A DNA stretch of 5,208 bases. It comes from Betaproteobacteria bacterium (GTDB lineage Bacteria; Pseudomonadota; Gammaproteobacteria; Burkholderiales; SG8-41). Position numbers and translations under genes: made by a program. Under the pieces are notes generated by a model that did not search any database, had not been told where the DNA came from, and worked only from the letters and a program-made list of their open reading frames with translations. Location of the stretch: contig JAHZNX010000176.1 of assembly GCA_020028375.1 (NCBI GenBank), forward strand, positions 1 to 5,208. The letters run 5' to 3'. Of this stretch, positions 1 through 5,208 are shown piece after piece; position 1 is the first letter of the stretch, and each line of letters starts with the position of its first letter.

Positions 1-455
1 TCCTGATCAACGCCAACCAGAATATCGAACGCTACCGCGCGCTCGGCCATCGCGTGATCCCCGACGAGATCGCGGGCTATGCCGGACCGCTTGCCGGATT
101 GCACCGCGGGCTCACTGAAGCCGCGCACGACCTTGTCGCGACCGTCCCCTGCGATTCGCCGTTCCTGCCGCGCGATCTCGTCGTGCGGCTGAGGGCCGCG
201 CTCGAGCGCGAGCAGGCGGAAATCGCCGTCGCGAAAACCGGCGCGCAGCCACACCCCGTGTTCTGCCTCTGCCGCAGGCGCGTGCTGCCGGGGCTGACCG
301 ATTTCCTCGCCGCCGGCGGGCGCAAGATCGATGCGTGGTATGCGAACCTCGAGGTGATCGAGATCGCTTTCGACGACAACCCTGACGCGTTCAGTAACAT
401 CAACACCGAGGAGGAGCTGCGCGCATTCGAAACGCGCACGCTGCCCTCAGCCTGA
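1..455 (+). CDS. mobA: Molybdenum cofactor guanylyltransferase MobA, 5'-truncated by window edge
   Basis: MobA transfers GMP from GTP to molybdenum-molybdopterin, giving the guanine dinucleotide cofactor used by cytoplasmic and exported molybdoenzymes of the DMSO reductase family. The reading frame is open from the left edge (first full codon at base 3) and 150 residues are visible of a usual 190-210, so the N-terminal glycine-rich GTP-binding loop is outside the window. Visible family marks, numbered from the first visible residue, are LINAN at 1-5, the GPLAG loop at 28-32, PCDSPFLP at 49-56 with the metal-binding Asp51, the HPV segment at 84-86 and the C-terminal NINTEEEL at 132-139. These align well with E. 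coli MobA from memory. A GTG at base 54 is internal, because the conserved LINAN motif lies upstream of it. The stop codon overlaps the end of the convergent glucokinase gene. Identity is confident; the related CTP-using MocA and the fused MobAB forms are less likely, since the protein ends right after the nucleotidyltransferase fold. Confidence 0.92.
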   Translation, partial: LINANQNIERYRALGHRVIPDEIAGYAGPLAGLHRGLTEAAHDLVATVPCDSPFLPRDLVVRLRAALEREQAEIAVAKTGAQPHPVFCLCRRRVLPGLTDFLAAGGRKIDAWYANLEVIEIAFDDNPDAFSNINTEEELRAFETRTLPSA

Positions 456-1469
456 CTTCCCACCGCTCATGCGGGTGGCCTCCAGCAGCGCGCCGTAGAG
501 CCCGACGAGCGGATTCATCACCACGTACACCGGCATCGCCGCGAGCACCTCGCTGAAGCGGCTCTTGCTCGTGAATGCGCGTATGAAAGCGCCTTCTCTG
601 AGCTTCGGGGCAATCTTGGGGGCGATCCCGCCCGCGATATAGACCCCGCCGTGCGCGAGTGTGGCGAGCGCCATGTTGCCGGTGAACGCGCCGTAGATCG
701 CGACGAACAGGTCGAGCGCGCGCACGGCCAGCGGATCGAGCTTGGCCACGCCAAACTCCGCAATCAGCTCTGCCGTATCCTGCCGCGTCTTGTCGGCGTC
801 GCGCAGCTGCTTCGAGGGCACCCCGGCGCCCGTCTCCTGCAGGAAGCTGAAGATGCGCATCAGTCCCGGCCCGGAGACGACCCGCTCGTAGGAGACGCGC
901 CCGTAGGTACGGCGCAGGTGCAGGAGCAGCTTGTCCTGGAGCTCGTCCACCGGTGCAAAATCCGCATGCCCCGCCTCCGAGGGATGGACGGCATAGCCGT
1001 CATCCTGCCAGGTCAGCAGTCCGACGCCGAGTCCGCTGCCGGCGCCGATGACGAGCCGCGCCGCCCGCGCCACCGGCCTCCCCCCCTGCAAGGTCTCGAG
1101 CTCGCTCGGGGCGAGCCGGCTGATGCCGTGGCCCGCGGCCTCGAAGTCATTCACCAGCCGGACTTCCGGCAGCCGCAGCTCGGCGGCGAGCGTGTTCCCG
1201 CTGACCGTCCAGCCCAGGTTCGTCAGCGTCGTCGCGTTCGCCACGACCGGTCCCGCCACGGAGACGCACGCGGCCGCGATCGCCCCTCGATGCCCTGTCA
1301 CCGGCTGCCGCTGGAGGAAGTCGGCGACGATCGGCTGCACGCCATCGAACTCGCGGCAGGCGTAGACGTGCTGCGCCACGATCTGCGGCCGGGCGCCCCC
1401 GGCGGATGCGAGCGCGAGTGCAGCCTTGGTGCCGCCGACGTCCGCGGCGAGGAGGTAACGCCGTCTCAT
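447..1469 (-). CDS. glk: Glucokinase (Glk family, PF02685)
   Basis: Cytoplasmic ATP-dependent glucokinase, converting glucose to glucose-6-phosphate at the entry of glycolysis, the Entner-Doudoroff and pentose phosphate pathways. The 340-residue product is slightly longer than E. coli Glk (321). It shows the phosphate-binding ADVGGTK at 9-15, the VSVAGPV segment at 69-75, the catalytic NDF with Asp108 at 107-109, the second nucleotide loop GAGSGLGVG at 142-150, the sugar-binding PSEAGHADFAP at 163-173 (Glu165, His168), Glu195 in YERVVSGPGL, and the C-terminal GGVYIAGGI. All catalytic and glucose-binding residues seem present. The ATG at 1469 is chosen because it starts just before the first beta strand, as in the family, and has a purine-rich site directly upstream. 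A GTG at 1520 would add 17 arginine/serine-rich residues with no family counterpart. It is the last gene of the minus-strand string, 10 bases after the GGDEF/EAL gene. Its end overlaps mobA by 9 bases. It belongs to the Glk family rather than the ROK sugar kinases. Confidence 0.93.
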   Translation of the reverse strand: MRRRYLLAADVGGTKAALALASAGGARPQIVAQHVYACREFDGVQPIVADFLQRQPVTGHRGAIAAACVSVAGPVVANATTLTNLGWTVSGNTLAAELRLPEVRLVNDFEAAGHGISRLAPSELETLQGGRPVARAARLVIGAGSGLGVGLLTWQDDGYAVHPSEAGHADFAPVDELQDKLLLHLRRTYGRVSYERVVSGPGLMRIFSFLQETGAGVPSKQLRDADKTRQDTAELIAEFGVAKLDPLAVRALDLFVAIYGAFTGNMALATLAHGGVYIAGGIAPKIAPKLREGAFIRAFTSKSRFSEVLAAMPVYVVMNPLVGLYGALLEATRMSGGKSG

Positions 1470-1470
1470 T

Positions 1471-1482
1471 TCTCCCGGCTCA
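1471..1482 (-). promoter_or_regulatory. Ribosome binding site of glk adjoining the upstream stop codon
   Basis: Read on the minus strand, the TGA stop of the GGDEF/EAL gene (1482-1480) is followed by GCCGGGAGAA and then the glk ATG. The GGGAG core (1476-1472) lies only 2 bases from the start codon, closer than the usual 5-9, so initiation may depend on ribosomes finishing the upstream gene. This site supports the start at 1469 rather than 1520. The sequence is visible; the coupling is inferred. Confidence 0.6.
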
Positions 1483-3879
1483 CGCGAAGAGCGCCTTCTG
1501 CTGCTGCGCGGGCTCGTCACCCAGGGCCTCGGGCTCGGCGATGAAGTAGCCTTGCGCGTAGTCGAGCCCGAGCTCGGTGATGCTCGCGAGCGTGCCGGCG
1601 TCCTCCACGGACTCGGCCACCGTGCGCATGCCCAGGATGTGGCCGATGCGGTTGATCGAATCCACGATGGCGTAGTCCATCGGGTCGGTCACCATGTCCT
1701 TGATGAAGACGCCGGCGATCTTGAGGAAATCGACCGGCAGGTACTTGAGATAGGCAAACGAGGACATGCCGGTGCCGAAATCGTCGAGCGCGAAGCGGCA
1801 GCCCATACCCTTCAGCTCGTGCATCAGCTCCGCTGCCTTGACGAGGTTCGAGATTGCAGTGGTCTCGGTGATCTCGAAGCACAGCAGCCCGCTCGGCAGC
1901 TGGTAGCGGGTCAGCAGGTTGCGCAGGAAATCCGGGAAGCTCTTGTCGTTGATGCTCGCGCCCGAGATGTTGACCGAGTAGAAGCCGCGCTCGCCGCTGC
2001 CGTGCAGGTCGTGGGGGATGGCGCCGGCGTTCCACTGCCGGTGCAGGAACTCCACGAGCGAGCTCACCACCCAGCGCTCGATCGAGGTGAGCAGGTTGTA
2101 GCGCTCCGCCTGGGGCATGAACGCGGTGGCCGGCACCAGGTTGCCCGCGCGGTCCACCATGCGAACCAGCACCTCGAAGTGGCGCTCGTGGCGCGGCGCC
2201 GCGCCGAGCCGGTCGATGCGCTGGCGGAAGAGGCGAAACTGCCCGAGCTCGAACGCGCGGTTGATCTGCGACACGATCAGCAGCTCCTCGCGCCGGCCGG
2301 TGCGGCTCGGCTCCTCCGGGCGATAGACCTGCACGCGGTCGCGCCCCCGGTTCTTCGCCTCGTAGCAGGTGGCGTCGCCGTTCGCGAGCACCTGGTTCAC
2401 GTCCCCGCTTTCCGCGTCGATCGGCACCAGCCCCACGCTCACCCCGACGCTGAAGGTCTTGTCCTCCCACACGAAACGGAACTCGCGCACCGTCTCGCGC
2501 AGGGCATTGGCGATGCGCAGCGCCTGGTCGACCGGGCAGGCCTCGAGCAGCGCGCCGAACTCGTCGCCGCCGAGGCGCGCGAGCGTGTCGCTGCCGCGCA
2601 TGCGCGTCAGCATGATCGCGGTCAACTGGCGCAGCAGCTCGTCGCCGGCGCTGTGGCCGCAGCTGTCGTTCACCGCCTTGAAATTGTCCAGGTCCATGTA
2701 CAGCAAGGCATGCTCGCGCCGCTGCGTCCCGGCAGTCTCGATCAGCTCGGTCAGGCGCCGCTCGAACTCGCGGCGGTTCACGAGGCCCGTGAGTGCATCG
2801 TGGCTCGCCTGCCAGAGCAGCTGCTGCGACATGGCGCGCAGCTGGCTCACGTCGTGGAACACCACGATCATGCCGTGCACGGTGCCGTCCCGCCCGAGGA
2901 TCGGCGCGTGCGAATAGCGCACCGGGCACTCGCGCCCGTTGCGGTCCACCAGCCGCACCGCCGCGAGCTCCGCCTCTCCGGCGGGGGAGGCCCCGGTTAC
3001 CGGCAGCGGATCGACCGTCTTACCGCTGCGCTCATCGAGCACGCGGTAGATCTCGGAGAGCGGCCTGCCGGCCGCCTGAGCGGTGGTCCAGCCGAGGTAC
3101 TGCTCGGCCACCGGATTGAGGTACTCGACGCGTCCCGCGGCGTCCGTGGTGATGACGCCGTCCACGATCGAGTGCAGGGTCACTTCCGCGAGCTCTTTCT
3201 CGCGCTCGAGCGTCGCCTCGGTCGCGGCAACGATGCGGATCACCCACACCGCGATCACGATGCCCGCCAGCAGCGCGAGGAGGCCCCCGGCGCCGATCAG
3301 CAGAAAGCCGTTGCGCATCCCCTCATTCGCCGCCGCGATCGCTTCCGCGGTCCGAACGTGGTTCGCCTCGAGCATGAGATAGAGCGTCTCCTGGAGCCGA
3401 CTGTCCTCCACCACCGCCTGCGTGAGGTTCAGCTCCGACGCGCGCGCAATCTCCCCCATCATGAGCAATGCCACGATGTCCTCGCCGATCGCCCGGGCGC
3501 GGGCTGCGGCGGCGATCGCCTCGTCGCGCGCGCTGCGTTCGGACGGGGCCACCTGCAACGCGGCCAACTTCTCCACCGCGCGCTCGTAGATCCCGATCGC
3601 GCGCAGGTACTGCCCATGCACGGTCCTGCGCGCCTCTCCGGTCTCCGCCCCGAACAGCTTGTCGATCAGCGCCGAGCGCTGGCCGTTGCCGAGAAAAAGC
3701 TCGGATGCGGTGCCGATCTTGCGGCCCTGCGCCTCGGTGAGGGAATGGATCTGCCGGTTGAACGACTCGATGCGCCCGAGACCGAGCGCGATCAGCGCCG
3801 TCAGCGCGGCGAGCAGCAATCCGAAGCTGGCGTACAGCAGGTACTTCGACTTGAAGTTGGCCAGCAGTGGCATCATCAC
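1480..3879 (-). CDS. Membrane-anchored sensor-PAS-GGDEF-EAL cyclic-di-GMP protein
   Basis: A 799-residue inner-membrane signalling protein that likely makes and/or breaks down cyclic-di-GMP. Order of parts: TM helix about 14-35; a largely helical periplasmic region about 36-188, resembling a four-helix-bundle receptor domain; TM helix about 191-217; a short helix with no recognisable HAMP; PAS about 228-347 (VDGVITTDAAGRVEYLN core); GGDEF about 355-520; EAL about 530-785. The cyclase domain looks active: MDLDNF at 395-400, GGDEF at 437-441, and the inhibitory-site RxxD (RGSD) at 428-431. The EAL domain keeps Glu569 (as EVLVR), Asn637, Glu669, Asp699-Asp700 in DDFGTG, Lys720, Glu756, Glu759 and Gln776. 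The aspartate of the KID motif is Ala722, so phosphodiesterase activity may be weak or lost. Start choice: GTG at 3879 is followed directly by ATGs at 3876 and 3873; the GTG has the best spacing to an upstream GGGAGG. It sits 1 base after mtfA and 10 before glk. The family is certain; the signal sensed and the net activity are unknown. Confidence 0.93.
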   Translation of the reverse strand: MMMPLLANFKSKYLLYASFGLLLAALTALIALGLGRIESFNRQIHSLTEAQGRKIGTASELFLGNGQRSALIDKLFGAETGEARRTVHGQYLRAIGIYERAVEKLAALQVAPSERSARDEAIAAAARARAIGEDIVALLMMGEIARASELNLTQAVVEDSRLQETLYLMLEANHVRTAEAIAAANEGMRNGFLLIGAGGLLALLAGIVIAVWVIRIVAATEATLEREKELAEVTLHSIVDGVITTDAAGRVEYLNPVAEQYLGWTTAQAAGRPLSEIYRVLDERSGKTVDPLPVTGASPAGEAELAAVRLVDRNGRECPVRYSHAPILGRDGTVHGMIVVFHDVSQLRAMSQQLLWQASHDALTGLVNRREFERRLTELIETAGTQRREHALLYMDLDNFKAVNDSCGHSAGDELLRQLTAIMLTRMRGSDTLARLGGDEFGALLEACPVDQALRIANALRETVREFRFVWEDKTFSVGVSVGLVPIDAESGDVNQVLANGDATCYEAKNRGRDRVQVYRPEEPSRTGRREELLIVSQINRAFELGQFRLFRQRIDRLGAAPRHERHFEVLVRMVDRAGNLVPATAFMPQAERYNLLTSIERWVVSSLVEFLHRQWNAGAIPHDLHGSGERGFYSVNISGASINDKSFPDFLRNLLTRYQLPSGLLCFEITETTAISNLVKAAELMHELKGMGCRFALDDFGTGMSSFAYLKYLPVDFLKIAGVFIKDMVTDPMDYAIVDSINRIGHILGMRTVAESVEDAGTLASITELGLDYAQGYFIAEPEALGDEPAQQQKALFA

Positions 3880-3896
3880 GCTAGGTCGCGCCTCCC
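3880..3896 (-). promoter_or_regulatory. Ribosome binding site and triple start of the GGDEF/EAL gene
   Basis: On the minus strand GGGAGG (3896-3891) lies inside the last codons of mtfA, 11 bases before a GTG start at 3879 and 14 and 17 bases before in-frame ATGs at 3876 and 3873. The mtfA stop TAG (3883-3881) falls between the site and the starts. The spacing favours the GTG, but either ATG would change the product by only one or two residues. Such an arrangement is typical of translationally coupled genes. Confidence 0.6.
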
Positions 3897-4675
3897 GCTC
3901 TCAGCGGCTGGCGCGAGAGCCGCGCCGCCGGGTCCTGGCGATAGAACGCCGCAAGGTGGCGATAGACCTCTCCGTACTCGGCCAGCACGGCGGCGGGCGT
4001 CTCGAAGAAGGCCTCGCTCAACACGGCGAAGAATTCGGCGGGGTGCTCGGCGGCATAGGCATCGATCGTGCTCGGCTCGCCGCGCGCCACGCGACCGCGG
4101 AAATCCTCGTAGGCCGCGCCGAACGCGCGCGGCCACGCCGCCCGGTCCATGCCGGGGTGCAGCGGTGGAAAGCCATTGGCGTCGCCGTTCAGCATGTCGA
4201 TCTTGTGCGCGAACTCGTGGATCACCACGTTGTAGCCCTGGTCCCCGCCGCGCAGCTCGGCGTCGGCCCAGGACAGGATCACCGGCCCCTCGAGCCAGGA
4301 TTCGCCGGTCATCGGCGCCTGGACATGGTGCGCGATGCCGTCCTCGTCCACGTAATCGTACTCGGCGACGAACTCATCCGGATAGACGATGACCTCGACC
4401 CAGCCCCGGTAATAATCGAGATCGAGGTTCAAGATCAGCATACAGGCCTGCGCCGCGATGCACATACGCATTTCGTCACGCACTTCGAGCCCGCCCGCGC
4501 CGACGATCGATTTTTCGTGCAGGAACAGGATTACCCGCTCGCGCAGCCGGGCGCGCTCGTCGCGTGTCAACACGCGCGTGAACGGATAGCGGTCGAGCAC
4601 CGCCTGCCACGTGCCCGCGTCGAGAGTGGACCGCCGGAGGATCCGCTCGCGGCGCCAGTTGCTCAGCCATTGCAT
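3881..4675 (-). CDS. mtfA: MtfA family zinc-dependent peptidase (Mlc titration factor A, peptidase M90)
   Basis: A 264-residue soluble protein matching the MtfA (YeeI) family along its length, close to the roughly 265 residues of the E. coli protein. In E. coli, MtfA binds the glucose repressor Mlc and keeps it off DNA, which raises expression of glucose PTS genes; it also has zinc-dependent aminopeptidase activity. The zinc site is visible: HEFAH at 153-157 with catalytic Glu154, and the downstream third ligand, probably Glu214, in PAEFFAVLSEAFFE (212-225). Other family marks are the EVIVYPDEFV strand (94-103), the ESWLEGPVILSW segment (125-136), IDAYAAEHPAEFF (204-216) and the C-terminal FYRQDPAARL (244-253). 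There is no signal peptide or TM helix. The ATG start lies 8 bases after the rmuC stop, preceded only by a weak AGG overlapping that stop, which suggests coupled translation. The gene directly precedes the cyclic-di-GMP gene. Family assignment is firm; whether it regulates an Mlc homologue here is not shown by the sequence. Confidence 0.92.
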   Translation of the reverse strand: MQWLSNWRRERILRRSTLDAGTWQAVLDRYPFTRVLTRDERARLRERVILFLHEKSIVGAGGLEVRDEMRMCIAAQACMLILNLDLDYYRGWVEVIVYPDEFVAEYDYVDEDGIAHHVQAPMTGESWLEGPVILSWADAELRGGDQGYNVVIHEFAHKIDMLNGDANGFPPLHPGMDRAAWPRAFGAAYEDFRGRVARGEPSTIDAYAAEHPAEFFAVLSEAFFETPAAVLAEYGEVYRHLAAFYRQDPAARLSRQPLRAGGAT

Positions 4676-4683
4676 GGAAGAGC

Positions 4684-5208
4684 CTACTCGACCACCTTGA
4701 GCCGCGCCGCCTCCGGTGCCTCGAGCTCGGCCGACTCGATGCGCTGGAACTGCTGCGTAATCTTGCCGCCGGTGATCTGGATCCGCTCGGCGTCCTCATG
4801 CGCCTGGCGGATGTGGTCGGCGAGCTTCTTCAGGCGGTCGTCGAACCGGGCGAACTCCACGGCGAGGCGCGTGAGCGCCTCCTTGATGACGTGAATCTGC
4901 TTGCGCGTCTCCACGTCCTTCAGCACCGCGCGCGCGGTGTTCAGGACCGCCATCAGCGTGGTCGGCGACACGATCCACACCCGCTTGCCGATCGCGTAGT
5001 CCACCACCTCGGAGTGGTAGGCGTGGATCTCGGCGAACACCGCCTCCGCCGGCACGAACATCACCGCGCCGTCCGAGGTCTCGTTGTCCACGATGTATTT
5101 CGACGCGATCGCGTCGACGTGTTTTCGCACGTCCGCGCGGAACGCCTTCTGCGCGATCGACCGGTCGGCCTCGTTGGCCTTCGGGTCGAGCATCAGCTTG
5201 TAGTTCTC
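4684..5208 (-). CDS. rmuC: DNA recombination protein RmuC, C-terminal part (N-terminus beyond window edge)
   Basis: The frame is open through the right edge, giving the last 174 residues of an RmuC family protein (PF02646) that is normally about 350-500 residues long. E. coli RmuC limits DNA inversions between short inverted repeats and contains a restriction-endonuclease-like nuclease fold behind an N-terminal membrane anchor and coiled coil. Visible marks, counted from the edge, are ENYKLMLDP at 1-9, the VRKHVDAIASKYI helix at 27-39, AVMFVPAEAVFAEI at 48-61 and RVWIVSPTTLMAVL at 76-89. These are followed by a charged helical tail (about 105-145, with heptad-like spacing) typical of the family C-terminus. 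The ATG at 5193 is internal, since family sequence continues upstream of it in frame. The nuclease core residues and the N-terminal anchor lie outside the window. It is the first visible gene of the minus-strand string. A functional tie to the sugar and signalling genes downstream is not evident. Confidence 0.9.
   Translation of the reverse strand, partial: ENYKLMLDPKANEADRSIAQKAFRADVRKHVDAIASKYIVDNETSDGAVMFVPAEAVFAEIHAYHSEVVDYAIGKRVWIVSPTTLMAVLNTARAVLKDVETRKQIHVIKEALTRLAVEFARFDDRLKKLADHIRQAHEDAERIQITGGKITQQFQRIESAELEAPEAARLKVVE

Noticed and set aside
54..56. GTG at 54 as the start of mobA
   Set aside because: The same frame continues to the left edge and encodes the conserved LINAN motif upstream, so this is an internal valine codon.
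460..478. Hairpin CCACC...GGTGG just past the mobA stop as a terminator
   Set aside because: The stem is only 5 pairs plus a short inner pair with a bulge, and neither strand has a run of T after it. It also encodes the C-terminus of glucokinase.
1470..1520. Extended glk N-terminus from a GTG at 1520
   Set aside because: It would add 17 Arg/Ser-rich residues before the first strand of the kinase fold and overlap the upstream gene by 41 bases. The ATG at 1469 has its own purine-rich site and fits the family start.
651..1544. A 297-codon plus-strand frame antisense to glk
   Set aside because: It is fully covered by glucokinase, which has all family motifs; the antisense product is low-complexity Arg/Ala-rich with no domain and no ribosome site.
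1517..2929. A 470-codon minus-strand frame overlapping the GGDEF/EAL gene in another phase
   Set aside because: The Arg/Pro/Ala-rich translation lacks any motif. The true frame carries GGDEF and EAL signatures across the same bases, and no frameshift is needed to keep it open.
1552..4392. A 946-codon open frame on the plus strand, opposite the GGDEF/EAL gene and part of mtfA
   Set aside because: It lies antisense to two genes with full sets of conserved motifs. Its translation is rich in Arg, His, Ala and Glu with no recognisable domain, as expected from the shadow of GC-rich codons where stops are rare.
5191..5193. ATG at 5193 as the start of rmuC
   Set aside because: The frame remains open to the right edge with family-typical residues (ENYKL) upstream, and the remaining product would lack the nuclease domain and anchor.

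Overview
The window is a GC-rich (roughly two-thirds G+C by eye), almost fully coding piece of a bacterial chromosome. The gene set (MobA, a proteobacterial-type glucokinase, a membrane GGDEF/EAL protein, MtfA, RmuC) and the codon bias point to a proteobacterium, most likely a gamma- or betaproteobacterium. I cannot name the genus. I see no mobile elements, CRISPR arrays, RNA genes or signs of recent transfer. No stretch longer than about 10 bases lies outside a gene.

Layout: on the plus strand, the first 455 bases hold the C-terminal three quarters of mobA (molybdenum cofactor guanylyltransferase), entering from the left edge. Everything else is on the minus strand and reads right to left as one tightly packed gene string: rmuC (C-terminal part only, entering from the right edge), mtfA, a two-TM sensor-PAS-GGDEF-EAL protein, and glk. 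The gaps between stop and next start are 8, 1 and 10 bases, so the four genes almost certainly share a transcript, with translational coupling likely. The promoter must lie to the right of the window. The 3' ends of mobA and glk converge and overlap by 9 bases, leaving no room for a separate terminator.

How the genes may work together: glucokinase makes glucose-6-phosphate. In E. coli, MtfA binds and titrates Mlc, the repressor of glucose-uptake genes, and is also a zinc peptidase. Between them sits a membrane receptor with an intact diguanylate cyclase site and an intact inhibitory site, but an EAL domain in which the aspartate of the KID motif is alanine. The string could therefore link glucose handling with cyclic-di-GMP signalling. 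That link is an inference from gene order. RmuC, a DNA-maintenance protein, is probably only a transcriptional neighbour. The most interesting points are the mtfA / c-di-GMP / glk arrangement and the altered EAL active site; I found no clearly new system.
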